Under the pieces are notes generated by a model that searched no databases, was not told where the DNA came from, and worked only from the letters and a program-made list of their open reading frames with translations. Of a DNA stretch of 64,000 nucleotides, positions 17,335 through 26,565 are shown piece after piece. Source of the stretch: CAVVZJ01 sp963752755 (GTDB lineage Bacteria; Planctomycetota; Planctomycetia; Isosphaerales; Isosphaeraceae); the NCBI GenBank assembly GCA_963752755.1, contig CAVVZJ010000002.1, positions 1 to 64,000 of the forward strand, read 5' to 3'. Both the position numbers and the translations under genes were made by a program. Every line of letters begins with the position of its first letter. Within the stretch, counting starts at the first letter, position 1.

Positions 17335-17600
17335 GGCGAAATATCGGAATTGAGTCGCACGACTCCTTCTCGCAACTGGCTGGCCATCCGTTGGGTGTCG
17401 TCGGGGTCGAGGTCCAGCTCCCGGCCGATCTGCTCATTCGAGAGGTTCAGGCCCCGGAACTAGAGCATCCAGACCCAGGTCCACAGCGGCTGGTGATAGA
17501 CGGCGAAGATCGTGTCGGTCGGGTCGTCGAAGCGTCGGCCGCAGCCGCGGCACTCGTAACGCCGCCGTTCCGGCTGCGTCTCGTCGCGGCCCTGACCTGC
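17335..17600 (-). pseudogene. IS1595-type transposase, N-terminal zinc-ribbon fragment
   Basis: Read on the minus strand, the frame gives YECRGCGRRFDDPTDTIFA, then PLWTWVWML, a stop, FRGLNLSNEQIGRELDLD and QLREGVVRLNS. This is the zinc-ribbon and early part of an IS1595-like transposase. An in-frame TAG interrupts it. It is bounded by copy 1 of the 1.5-kb IS on one side and by an IS3 element on the other. It belongs with the carboxyl fragment at 15548-15813. Confidence 0.65.
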
Positions 17601-17621
17601 CCCCGAATTCTGGTCCAGGGG

Positions 17622-18477
17622 TTATGAGAGTGCGGGGTCGGGGATCGGCACGGCGTCGGCCGGGGGGAGCGAAGCGACCCCCGGCTTGATCTGGGCCGCT
17701 GCGAACTCCGCCGGGGTCTGATACCCCAGCGAGCTGTGCGGCCTCCGGTGGTTGTAGTCCAGGCGATGATCTTCGAGGATCACCTTCGCCTCCTTCAGCG
17801 TCTCGAACATCTCTCGGTCCAGAAGCTCGTCCCTCAGCCGGCTGTTGAACGTCTCGCTGTAGGCGTTCTCCCACGGGCTCCCCGGGGCGATGTACAGCGT
17901 CTTCGCCCCACGACCGGCCAGCCAGGCCCTCACCGCCTCGGCGATGAACTCCGGCCCGTTGTCGCTGCGGATGAACTCCGGCTCGCCCCGGACCTCGAAC
18001 AGGTATTCCAGGGTAGAGACCACATCCTTCGCCGTCAGGTGCCGCTCCACCTCGATCGTCAGGCATTCCCGGGTGAACTCGTCGACCACCGGCAGCAGCT
18101 TCAGGCCCCGCCCGTCGGCGGTCTGGTCGTGGATGAAGTCGTAGCTCCAGACGTGGTTCGGACGCTCGGACACGGCGGCGGGCGCAGCCGTTCTCGCTCT
18201 GCCCCAGGCGACGGCGTTTCCGCTGGACCTGCGGCACCTTCAGCCCCTCACGACGCCAGAGCCGGTGGACTCGCTTGAGGTTGACCGCCCACCCCTCCCG
18301 CACCAGCAGGGCCTTGATCCGACGGTAGCCATAGCGGGGGTTTTCTCGGGCCAGGGCCCTGATCCGCAACAACAACTCCTCCTCTCGTTCTCGTTCGGCC
18401 CCCACGTACCGCTGGCTCGACCGGGGCACGCCCAGGGCTCGGCAGGCCCGACGCTCGGAGATCTGGAAAGAGGCCAT
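17622..18477 (-). pseudogene. IS3-family transposase OrfB, frameshifted
   Basis: The amino part, from 18477, has ERRACRALGVPRSSQRY and ENPRYGYRRIKALL, the HTH_21 segment of IS3 OrfB. Near 18175 the frame changes; the integrase core then follows to 17622 with HVWSYDFIHD, FIRSDNGPEF 60 residues on, and SPWENAYSETFNSRLRDE, giving the DDE triad with the usual 35-residue spacing. One base change would restore a protein of about 285 residues. It ends QTPAEFAAAQIKPG..., typical of the family. Confidence 0.8.
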
Positions 18478-18512
18478 CGCACGGGCGACGGCCTCTCGCC
18501 TCCGGGTCGGGC

Positions 18513-18791
18513 TCAGGAGTTTCCCCGGGCGGCCTCCTTGAGGATCGCCTTGTCCAGGGCCAGGTCGGCGACCAGGGCCTTGAGCCGGGCGTTCTCCTTC
18601 TCCAGCTCCTTGAGCCGCTTCATCTCGTCGGCCTTGATGCCGCCGAACTGGTTGCGCCAGCGGTAGTAGGTGTTCTCGGCGATGCCGAGGGCCTTGCAGA
18701 CCTCGGGGATGGGGGTGCCCTTGGCCAGCTCGGCGTCGGCCTCACGGAGCTTGCGGATGATCTGCTCGGGCGAGTGGCGGATGCGTTTCAT
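18513..18791 (-). CDS. IS3-family transposase OrfA
   Basis: A protein of 92 residues: MKRIRHSPEQIIRKLREAD starts a helix-turn-helix, GIAENTYYRWRNQFGG is the recognition part, and a leucine-zipper-like coiled coil (LKELEKENARLKALVADLAL) ends in KAILKEAARGNS. This is the standard OrfA that binds the ends and is fused to OrfB by -1 frameshifting. Intact. Confidence 0.9.
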   Translation of the reverse strand: MKRIRHSPEQIIRKLREADAELAKGTPIPEVCKALGIAENTYYRWRNQFGGIKADEMKRLKELEKENARLKALVADLALDKAILKEAARGNS

Positions 18792-18854
18792 CGGGAGTCC
18801 TCCTGCCCTGTCGGGCGAGAATGACTCTCATATCGGCTGGACCAGTCTGCGGGG

Positions 18855-19342
18855 AGCAGGCCGGCTCGATGCCGGACGAAGGCGGGGACGGGGGGCCGTG
18901 CAATCCGGACGTAAATGGGGGGCGGGGCCAGTGGCCGATCGTGCCCGATGCCCCCCGGCCAAAAGCCGCTGAGCCGACCCACCCCGCGAGGGGCGGTGGC
19001 GCCGCGAGGCCCACCCGGCTTGCCAGGCTCCGGGCAGGTGGTCCGAGCAATCGGGGCGGCATCACGCCGTCGATCCTGCATGGGGGCTACGCCCTGGTCC
19101 ACAACGTCATCCGACAATCAGTGGCGCCGATGGTGAACAGTCCGGTCGAGGAGCAACGCGCAGGAAGCGGCGGGGAGCCGGAAGGGGTCCTTGCCAGGTC
19201 GAATGCTCGTAGCAGTGATCCACTCATCCTCCGGAAAGGCCATCTCCCTCCAGGGCCAGCGCACACTAACATGTTAATGCGGTAATGACTTCCATGAGGA
19301 ACTTGTCGCTCCATCCGCAGCCGCGGCGCTTCATGACGAGGC
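18855..19342. other. Non-coding stretch between IS elements
   Basis: Open frames on both strands are GC-rich and without family features. The stretch ends near 19260-19290 in GCGCACACTAACATGTTAATGC, the probable outer edge of the ISAs1-type element. Nothing else recognised. Confidence 0.35.
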
Positions 19343-20423
19343 TCATGCGACGGTCGGGGTGTGCTTGAGGATCGAGAGGGTGAAGCGGTACAGCCAGGTG
19401 ATGTTCGCCCCGAGCACCCGCTCGCGGATCCGCGAGTCGTCCTCGCGGAACGTCACGTCGAGGGTCCAATGGCACGCGTTCTCCACCGACCAGTGGCCTC
19501 GCACCGCCCGGGCGAACAGGTCCACGTCCACCGGCAGGCTGCTGAGGTAGTAGCGGACCTCGAGGCTCTCGCTCCCCGCCCTCCAGCCGCCGCGACGTCA
19601 CCACGCCGACCGACTTCAGCCCCTTCCACTCCGCCGGCCGGGCAGGCCCTCGGGGGCCGGCAGCTGCAGGTAGGTCCGCTCCTCCTCGCGGCCGTGCCCG
19701 CGATCGGTCGTCGTCAGCTCCTGGGCCGTCTCGAGGTCCCCCTCCAGCCGCTCGTCGATGTGCTCGATGACCGCCGCGTGCAGCGACTCGTGGTTCCGCT
19801 TCAGGGCCAGGACGTAGTCGGCCTTGCCGCCGATGACCTCCGCGGCGATCGCCTTCTGGGTCCCCATCGCGTCGATCGTGACGATGCCGCCCCGGACGTC
19901 GATCTTCTTCAGCAGCTCGGGGATCGCGGTGATCTCGTTGGACTTCTCGGCGCAGACCTCCTGGCCCAGGGCCAACCCGTACTCGCCGGCCCAGGCGGTG
20001 ACGACGTGCAGGGGGCCGAGGTCGTTCTTCGCGTCGTGGCTGCGGCGGGCCGTCTTGCCGTCGATGGCGATGATCGGGCGATCGACGCCCGTCTCGGCCG
20101 ATGGCCTCGTCGCGGAGGCGGGCGATCCAGGCGTTGAAGGCGGCCTCGAAGGCGTCGGGCTTGAGCAGCATCAGGACGCGGCGGAAGACGTCCTTGCCGG
20201 GGATGCCGTGGGGCAGGTCGAGGACCGGCCGGTGAGGAGCTCCTCCTTGGACCTTGGCCCAGCGGGCGATGGCCGTGGGCCCGGCGGCGCCGGCGAGGAC
20301 GGCCAGGACGGCGATGACCAGGACGCTGGGCAGCGGATGCCGCCGGTTGATGTGGGAGCGAGGGTCCTCCAGGGTGGAGAAGGATTCCACGATCTCGTCC
20401 AGCTTGCTGCGGGTGCTCGCCAT
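19343..20423 (-). pseudogene. ISAs1-family transposase, frameshifted
   Basis: Three frames together give a complete ISAs1 (H-repeat) transposase. From ATG 20423: FSTLEDPRSHINRRHPL, VLVIAVLAVLAGA, IPGKDVFRRVLMLLKP. Next frame: VTAWAGEYGLALGQE, KSNEITAIPELLKKIDV, GGIVTIDAMGTQKAIA, DYVLALKRNHESLH. Last frame from about 19560: RGHWSVENACHWTLDV, FREDDSRIRERV and the end at 19343. The DDE residues and the HWxVEN signature are present. Changes fall near 20095, 19640 and 19560. Whether they are true decay or sequence errors cannot be told here. Terminal repeats were not resolved. Confidence 0.8.
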
Positions 20424-20536
20424 CGCCGACCTCCGGCCACCGGGTCTCGTTCACGACACGGTGGACGGTATACCAGGTCAGACGGGCGGGCGCAAGACCG
20501 CAAAGTTTACCAAATCGTCATAAAAGTGCGCCTGGC

Positions 20537-21109
20537 CATGTCGAACCGGAGCGGGGCGAGTTCGCCGAGGAGGTCGAGCCGATCGAGCCGGGGCGCCTCG
20601 TCTTCGTGGACGAGACCGGGGTGACGACGGCGATGACGCCCGCCTACGGCCGGGCCCCGGTCGGGGAGCGGGTCGAGTCGTCGGCGCCGGCATCGTGGGA
20701 GTCGGTGACGGTGATCGCGGCGCTGGCGCCGGACGGGGTCCGGGCCCCGCTGGCGATCGAGGGGGCCGTCAACGCCCCGACGTTCCTGGCCTCCGTGGAG
20801 CGGGTCCTGGTGCCGGCCTTGCATCGCGGGGACGTGGTGATCTTCGACAACCTGTGGTCGCATCTGTCACCCGATGTGGCCGCGGCGATCGAGCGGGCCG
20901 GGGCGAGCGTCCTGCCGCTGCCGCCTTATAGCCCGGACTTCAACCCGATCGAGGAGATGTTCTCGAAGCTCAAGGAGTTCCTGCGGCGGGTCGGCGCGAG
21001 AGCCAAGGAGCACCTGTACGATGCCATCGGGAACGGACTACGAGAGGTCACGCCCCGAGACATCCTCGGCTGGTTCCGACACGCCGGAATGTGCGTCAGG
21101 CAGGCGTGA
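20537..21109 (+). pseudogene. IS630-family transposase, 5'-truncated
   Basis: The frame is open from about 20537 and carries only the catalytic domain: RLVFVDETGVTTAM, VVIFDNLWSHLS and LPPYSPDFNPIEEMFSKLKEFL, the DDE triad typical of IS630/Tc1-mariner. The helix-turn-helix amino half is missing. Its left edge abuts the ISAs1-type element, which may have removed or displaced it. A related, more decayed copy lies at 35980-37000. It ends with GWFRHAGMCVRQA. Confidence 0.85.
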
Positions 21110-21186
21110 TCCGCTGTAGACGGGCTGATGGTCGATCGGCCCCGGCGTCGGATCATCCGACCCACCAAGCCCAGCGAGGTGTAATC

Positions 21187-21498
21187 GTGAATTTGATCAT
21201 CGAAGCGAATGGGAGCGTTCGAGGCATCTACGGCGAGGAAATCGCTCTGGATGCCCTGGGTACGCCCCGGATCACCCGGGCCAGTCACGTCGAATCCGAC
21301 CACCAGGGGCGCTGGCTGGCAGACCTGGCGCCTGTCGGGGGACCGGTACTCGGTCCCTTCGACCGGCGTAGTGAAGCGTTGGAAGCGGAAGTGAAGTGGT
21401 TGGAGGAGGACTGGCTGGTCGCTCAGTCGGTCGTCCCCGGTTCCGTGCCTTCTGGCTCAGGGCCAGGAGTTTCGATAGCCGGCTCGACCGGGGCCTGA
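21187..21498 (+). CDS. Conserved hypothetical protein
   Basis: A protein of 103 residues; GTG 21187 is chosen because GAGGTG lies seven bases before it and the family reads (V)NLIIEANGSVRGIYGEE from this point. Other recognisable parts are ITRASHVESDHQGRWLADL and LGPFDRRSEALEAEVKWLEE. I recall similar short proteins in many planctomycete genomes, of unknown function; it has no signal peptide or membrane segment. Its last 76 bases overlap the convergent membrane-protein gene 21423-21890. It may be a surviving chromosomal gene inside the IS cluster. Confidence 0.65.
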   Translation: MNLIIEANGSVRGIYGEEIALDALGTPRITRASHVESDHQGRWLADLAPVGGPVLGPFDRRSEALEAEVKWLEEDWLVAQSVVPGSVPSGSGPGVSIAGSTGA

Positions 21499-21890
21499 TC
21501 ACAGGTCGTACCCGTGGAGGAGCCGAGGGAGGCCAGCGCAACGACAAGTACCGTGGCGGCGATGGCAACGAGTGGAGCCAGGAGGAATCCGACGACGATG
21601 CCCATCACCGCCCCTGGCCAGCCGAAGTTCCTGCCGCCCAGGATCAGGCCCTCGGTCGCCAGCGAGAGCACTTCAAGCGTCGAGTAGACGTTGATCGCCT
21701 CGACATCGACCAGCCCTCCGGCCATGAGGGAGACGAAGCCCGCCCCGAGGACGTGGAGGACGCGGGCGGGCCAGCCGAGGTGGGCATTGATGGCCCAGAC
21801 GATCCAGGCACTCGAAGCGATGATCACCGCTAGGGCGATCAGCCTGGGCAGGTAGCCGATCCAGCCGGGTCGAGGTGATGGGTTATCCAT
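21423..21890 (-). CDS. Small integral membrane protein
   Basis: A protein of 155 residues from ATG 21890. Three to four hydrophobic segments are visible: LPRLIALAVIIASSAWIVWAI, VLHVLGAGFVSLMAGGLV, GAVMGIVVGFLLAPLVAIAA with VLVVALASL. The last 30 residues are acidic, Pro-rich and polar (PGPEPEGTEPG), as for a soluble tail. No transporter or enzyme motif is recognised. It converges on and overlaps the preceding small gene. Confidence 0.6.
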   Translation of the reverse strand: MDNPSPRPGWIGYLPRLIALAVIIASSAWIVWAINAHLGWPARVLHVLGAGFVSLMAGGLVDVEAINVYSTLEVLSLATEGLILGGRNFGWPGAVMGIVVGFLLAPLVAIAATVLVVALASLGSSTGTTCDQAPVEPAIETPGPEPEGTEPGTTD

Positions 21891-22001
21891 CGCGTGCGTC
21901 GGGGCCTCTCGGAGTCACCATTCGGATTAACCGTTGCCTGACCAGAATACATCAGGCCGATGCAGCATTCCGTCCAACCTCGAAAACGCATCGGAGATTC
22001 C

Positions 22002-22577
22002 ATGGCGCTCGAACCCAGCCTGCGAGACAAGCTCAACCGTGCTCACCCGGACAACCTGAGCCCCTACAGCGGGGAGCGCCCCGGCAAGGCCACGATCTTC
22101 TGGGGCGTACTCAACCAGACCCTCTACACCGATACCACGCACAAGTCGGTCCACAACGGGGTCATGCAAGACCACCCGGAGATCAACCTGGAGATTCTGC
22201 CGCCAGACATCTATGAGCGGATGAAGCTCGGAGAGTTCAAGCACCCGAGGATGGGTAACAATCAGGCATGGGAGGTGATATCGGTCTATTCCCTCATGGG
22301 ACGACTGGGTGGATCGGCGGGATACAACGTCGTGAGCATCTGGCCCCGGAGCCACTCGGGGGTCTCGTACTCTGGGGGCGAGTTCGGCGCCACGTCGTTC
22401 TTCCAGCCCCAGGACGAGATTCCCAATATGCTCCGGGCTTTGATGGGCCAGGGGAAGGCCGTCCACTTCGGGGCAAGGCCGCCTCGGGTGGACGAATCCT
22501 GGATCGTCACCATGATGGACGAAATGGAACCGACCCTTGTCGGTGACCTCCTCGACGGCTGGAGGCCGTCGAGATAG
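22002..22577 (+). CDS. Hypothetical protein
   Basis: A protein of 191 residues from ATG 22002 (GGAGATTCC before it); a frame extension to 21960 has no ribosome site. The sequence is not low-complexity and has regular polar and hydrophobic mixing with Trp (KATIFWGVLNQTLYTDTTH, NNQAWEVISVYSLMG, VVSIWPRSHSGVSYSGGE), so it looks like a real soluble globular protein. No signal peptide, no known motif. It lies between a degenerate transposon stretch and copy 2 of the 1.5-kb IS. Confidence 0.6.
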   Translation: MALEPSLRDKLNRAHPDNLSPYSGERPGKATIFWGVLNQTLYTDTTHKSVHNGVMQDHPEINLEILPPDIYERMKLGEFKHPRMGNNQAWEVISVYSLMGRLGGSAGYNVVSIWPRSHSGVSYSGGEFGATSFFQPQDEIPNMLRALMGQGKAVHFGARPPRVDESWIVTMMDEMEPTLVGDLLDGWRPSR

Positions 22578-22938
22578 CCCGCGCAGAGCACCGCCGCTCC
22601 CCGACGACTGCCCCCCACGGAGGCCAGGGACCTTCTTGAGGAGGAGGTTGCGGGGCGCCCGCATCATGCGGGCCGCCTCCTACGGCGCCGTGGGGGTTGC
22701 GGGCCTGTTCCTCGCCTGGCTGGCGTACCGGATGCTGTCCTGAGCCCCAGGGACAGCAGACCGCCGAGCAGGGCGATGAGCAACTGCGGCAGGGCCAGGA
22801 TGACGCCCCTGATCCCGGTGATGGGAGGGGGTATCCAGCGAATGTCAAGGAATACCCGGTACAGGCCCGAGTCCGGCTAACTTGCCGAGAAATGGAACCG
22901 GATGCCACGTTCCTCCCGACTTTCCGCACATCTCGCGG
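22578..22938. other. Uncertain region left of IS copy 2
   Basis: A short plus frame from 22666 reads MRAASYGAVGVAGLFLAWLAY and stops at 22743, like one membrane segment. On the minus strand another frame at 22850-22720 reads GVILALPQLLIALLGGLLSLG. Only one can be real and neither has a full gene around it. It may be a membrane-protein fragment cut by the IS at 22947. Confidence 0.3.
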
Positions 22939-22946
22939 TGAATATC

Positions 22947-24453
22947 GAGACTGTAGCAGCAAAGTAGATGATCTTCACGGTCCCGCACGGGCTTGATGCA
23001 GGGCTTTCGTGGTCCGTGACCGGCCCTCGGCCCGCTGCTCCCGGTGCATGTCCAAGGCCATTCGCTGCCGGATGGGCTCCGCCGTCCGTACCGAGTAGAC
23101 GCTCCGCTGGGCTTTGCGGTAGCGGCGGTTGCCCCGCTCCACCGCGTTGCTCGTCCCCGGCAACAGCGTGTCGTCCAGGTACGTCAGCGCCTTCTCCAGG
23201 TTCGGCGTGTACAGCTTCTCCCGGGCCCGGCCGATCCGCTTGAAGCGTCGCACTCGCGCCCGCAGCTTCGCCAGGCGGGCCAAGGCCGTAGCCGCTCGGC
23301 AGCGGCGGTCGAACAAGCGGTAGACCTCGTCCAGGATCGACCGCAGGGTTCGCAGTTGGGTCAGGCCTCGTGTGATCCGCCGCAACCTCCGCCCCTCGGC
23401 GGCCGTGAGCTTCTTCCGGACGAACAGGTGTCGGTGCTCGAAGAGGTCGTCGATCCGTTGCTCCTGGCGTTTGGCTCGTCGCACCTCCCGGGATTGGTCC
23501 TTCTTGGGACGACCCCGTGGTCGCTTGGGCAGCCGGGCCTGCATCTCCTTGCGGAGCTTCGCCAACGCGTGCCGCACGGCCTTGGTGATCTCTTTGAGGA
23601 CGGGGAACCGACAGACCTGATGGGGCACACTGGGGAAGACCGCCGCCAAGGGAGCCGGATCGAGGTTCGAGCCGTCGGCGGTGACGCCTCGGGTCGTCAG
23701 GCCACGAGCATCGCAGTGGGCCTTGAAGTCGCGGAGCAAGGCGCGGATGTCATCCCGGGTCGGGTCCTTCTCCAGGACCCGGTACATCAGCCGTGTGAAG
23801 GTCCGGTTATCGACCAGCGACAAAACGCAGAACGGGCCGTCGTACAGCTCATCGACGGCGATGTCGCCGCTGGAGCTCTCAAGGCCGCGGGCGAGGGAGT
23901 CGGCCTCGATGCGGCGGGCCGCCTTTTTCCCCCGGCCTCGACCCAGTTCTGGATCGTGGCGTGGGGGACGAAGACGCGGTGATCGCGCCAGCGGTGCCAA
24001 CTCGCCGACCGATACGGCAGGCCGTCCTCGACGACCAGACGGACAGCCGTCGGCTGCACCCGATGGGTGTAGTGGCATTGGGGCAGGGCCAGGTCGGCCA
24101 GGTCGGCGTTGAAGCACCGGCGGCAGTCGGGGCAGCGATGCTTGGAGTAGGTGACCACGATGTCGATCGGCCGGCCGGTCCGGGTGTCGCCGAGATCATG
24201 GAGGGTCCGCTGCCCTTGGTTGCAGCGCGGGGCCGATCGGCCGCAGCGGGGGCACTTGCGGCTGCGGAAGTCGCGGCTGCGGCGTTCGACTCGCGGGGTA
24301 GGCAGGTCCTCGACCCGGGTGATCCCCTCGGTGGCGTCCGGGACAGAGTCGCCTGGCCGATCCATAACCGGTCCCTCCTGACGAGATCCTCGCCAGAAGG
24401 ACGGTTTACACGCGACAGGGCGGGGTCGCGACTACTTTTGTTGCTACAGTCTC
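22947..24453 (-). mobile_element. 1507-bp insertion sequence, copy 2, with 8-bp target duplication
   Basis: Same element as 15822-17326 in the opposite orientation. The ends GAGACTGTAGCAGCAAAGTAG and the complement of GAGACTGTAGCAACAAAAGTAG are present, and the target TGAATATC is repeated at 22939-22946 and 24454-24461. Each copy has its own duplication, so they moved independently. Confidence 0.92.
22975..24365 (-). CDS. Transposase of the 1.5-kb IS, likely made by -1 frameshifting
   Basis: Frame 1 (ATG 24365 to 23787) has the zinc ribbon CPRCGRSAPRC...CPDCRRCF and the HTH-like part; frame 2 continues to 22975 with VDELYDGPFCVLSLVD and SNAVERGNRRYRK. The overlap contains GGGGGAAAAAGG near 23930. 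In the zero frame this reads G GGA AAA, a classical -1 slippery heptamer, after which AAG GCG GCC CGC leads into frame 2. This is good grounds for programmed frameshifting in this IS, though a homopolymer sequencing error is not excluded. The protein differs from copy 1 at only a couple of residues (for example Thr for Ile in LTTRGVTADGS). Confidence 0.82.
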
Positions 24454-24486
24454 TGAATATCGCCGAATTACCGGGGGGGCTGGGAG

Positions 24487-26274
24487 TCAGCTGCTGTCGG
24501 CCCCGGGCACGCCCAGCCGGCGGAGGACCTGGCGATGCAGGCGCGTCAGCTCGGTGGTGAAGACCCCAGCCGGTTGGCCCTGCGCCTTCAGCTCGTGGCG
24601 TTGCACGTCCTCGAACAGCTCGAGCACCCGCCGCGCCGTCGGGCGGCGGCAGGCTCGGCCTTCGGGGTACAACGGCAGGCTCTCCACCTCTTCCCGTTCC
24701 ATCGCACGGCGCCGCGCGCGCTCCAGCAACGCCTCCACCAGCAGGGCGAAGCCGTACACGCCCACGAGGGCCGGGACCCGGCTCACCGCCTTCCGGAACA
24801 CCGGCGCCACCACGAAGTCCGTCTTCAGCGGCGAGAACCGCTTCTCGATCCGCGGCGGCGGCTGGGACCCCAGCAGCCGCTCCAGGGCGGACAGGGCCGT
24901 CACGTGGGTCACCAGCGGGAAGACCCCGTCGCACCACGCCTCGGCGGCCAGGCGGTCGTGGTCCAGGGGCCAGGACAGGGCGAACCGCGTCGCCTGGTGC
25001 CGCACGGACTTCGTGTCCGGGCCCGGGCGGCCACGCTGCGCCTGGCGGTAGGTCGCGATGGTCCGCTCCTCGACGGTGACCGCGACGCGCCCCGCGGCCG
25101 GGCCGTCGCGGAGGATCGCGTCGACGGCCGGCGTCAGCTTGGCCCGCTCGCGGGACCGCGTGCGCGGCGAGGGGAGCTGGGCCCGCAGCGCGGCCAGCGT
25201 GGTCGCGGCCCGCTCCCGCCGCTTGGGCCGCGTCAGCGCATCCAGCGTGGCCGGGCGGACGCTGGGGGACCCGAGCCACCGGTCCCCCTCGGCGGGGGGC
25301 GCCTCCGGGTCCTGCCCACCGAACCGGTCGACGACCTCGCCCTCGTCGCGCCGCTCGGGGACCGTACGCCAGCGGGCTTGGCCCTCCCGGACCGCCGCCT
25401 GGAAGGCGGCGTCCTCACCGCGGGTGCGGGGCAAGACGGGGAGCAAGCGGCCACCGTGCTGATGGAGGGGGGCCAGGTTCGCGGCGGTGGCGAGCGTGCC
25501 GTCGGCCACGGAGAGGAAGTCGCGGCGGCCGCTCAGCCGGCAGAGCTGCTCCCAGGGGCCCGGAGGGGAGCGGTCGTCGGTGGCGGTGCCGCTCTCGACC
25601 CGCCACTGCACGGGCACGGCCCCGTCGCGGGCGACGGTGAGGAGGCCGAGCCGCGGCTTGAGGTCGGGTCGGTGGTCCTTGTTGTGGCCGGGGGTGACGG
25701 CCAGGCGGAGCCGACCCCGCAGCGTGCGCTCGCGGTCGACGCCCTCGTCGTCTCCGTGGACGGTGATCGTCGTGGAGGCGTTGTGCCGCTCCTCCAGCGC
25801 GACGGCGAACTCCCGGACGGCGGGGGCCACGACGGCCCGAGTGAACGCGGGGACGTCGGCCTCGAAGAGGCGGTCGAGGACGCGGCCGACGCGGTCGTCG
25901 TTCAGCGCGGGCCGCTCTCCGGTGGCGAGCCCCAGCGGTGTCGGGTGGTGCCGTGCGGCCCACTCACCGACGCCGTAGAGGGGCTCGCGGGCGACCCAAA
26001 GGTGCTGCAGCAGGATCATCAGGGCGGTGGCGGTCGGGACGCGGGCGTGGCGGCCCTCGCGCGGGAGGTGGCCGCGGAGGAAGTCCTCGCGGCGGAGCCG
26101 CCGGAGGAGGCGGTCGAGGACGGGCCAGGCGGCGACGCGGGCGGCGGTGAGGGTGTTGCCGGCGGCGGACGCGTCGGCGCCGGGGTGGCTGGGGGTGGGG
26201 CTCACGGTGTCGTCCCGCGACGTCCCGGGTGGTCGCGGGGCGGGCGGCCGGTCCGCCACGCCCGGTGCCGTCAT
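24487..26274 (-). CDS. IS1634-family transposase
   Basis: A single intact frame of 595 residues from ATG 26274. The amino domain has the features of the DUF4277 part of IS1634 (LMILLQHLWVAREPLYGVGEWA, LNDDRVGRVLDRLFEADV), followed by HGDDEGVDRERTLRGRL, RPDLKPRLGLLTVARDG and, towards the end, TDFVVAPVFRKAVSRVPALV with downstream Glu-rich helix, as in IS4-type DDE transposases. Pro-rich 40-residue amino extension. The terminal repeats were not pinned down; the GC-rich stretches near 24470 and 26310 are the likely edges. Confidence 0.8.
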   Translation of the reverse strand: MTAPGVADRPPAPRPPGTSRDDTVSPTPSHPGADASAAGNTLTAARVAAWPVLDRLLRRLRREDFLRGHLPREGRHARVPTATALMILLQHLWVAREPLYGVGEWAARHHPTPLGLATGERPALNDDRVGRVLDRLFEADVPAFTRAVVAPAVREFAVALEERHNASTTITVHGDDEGVDRERTLRGRLRLAVTPGHNKDHRPDLKPRLGLLTVARDGAVPVQWRVESGTATDDRSPPGPWEQLCRLSGRRDFLSVADGTLATAANLAPLHQHGGRLLPVLPRTRGEDAAFQAAVREGQARWRTVPERRDEGEVVDRFGGQDPEAPPAEGDRWLGSPSVRPATLDALTRPKRRERAATTLAALRAQLPSPRTRSRERAKLTPAVDAILRDGPAAGRVAVTVEERTIATYRQAQRGRPGPDTKSVRHQATRFALSWPLDHDRLAAEAWCDGVFPLVTHVTALSALERLLGSQPPPRIEKRFSPLKTDFVVAPVFRKAVSRVPALVGVYGFALLVEALLERARRRAMEREEVESLPLYPEGRACRRPTARRVLELFEDVQRHELKAQGQPAGVFTTELTRLHRQVLRRLGVPGADSS

Positions 26275-26343
26275 GGTTGTCCGGGGCGGGGGGTCGTCAA
26301 GGGGGCGGGGCCTCGCAAAATTGTTCCATCGGCACGCCTTGAT

Positions 26344-26368
26344 GTAAGTCGCGCGACGCGCGACCTAC
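26344..26368. repeat. Near-perfect 25-bp palindrome
   Basis: GTCGCGCG A CGCGCGAC (26348-26364) is perfect; with flanking GTA/TAC the arms reach 12 bp with one mismatch. It lies about 80 bp upstream of the IS1634 transposase start in the 290-bp gap before the next IS. It could be an IS end, a REP-like unit or a binding site. Confidence 0.55.
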
Positions 26369-26565
26369 GCTCATGGCCGTCGCCGTAAGTCTCGGGGCAG
26401 GTCGGCGGTCCGGCATGGTGGACATTGCCCCCGTGTGGGACGAGGCGCAGAATGCCGCACCGGGGAGAGGTGCGGTCGGGTGGAGGATCGACTCGGACCG
26501 CGACGCTCTCACCCCGACAAGGGCACCCCGACTTCACTGGGAGGGAGCGAGGGCTAATTCGACGA

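Larger units (their letters stand above)
17601..18854 (-). mobile_element. IS3-family insertion sequence A
   Basis: Imperfect terminal inverted repeats of about 33 bp are seen: CCCCGAATTCTGGTCCAG... at 17601 and the complement of CCCCGCAGACTGGTCCAG... ending at 18854, both continuing to TATGAGAGT. Two genes in IS3 order (orfA 18513-18791, orfB 17622-18540 region) lie between. No clear target duplication is visible, so one flank may have been rearranged. Confidence 0.8.

Noticed and set aside
15822..24453. Composite transposon bounded by the two inverted 1.5-kb IS copies
   Set aside because: Each copy has its own complete 8-bp duplication with a different sequence, so they inserted separately rather than as one unit.
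24535..26388. Plus-strand frame of 617 codons
   Set aside because: Shadow of the IS1634 transposase; Arg/Gly/Pro rich with no motif.
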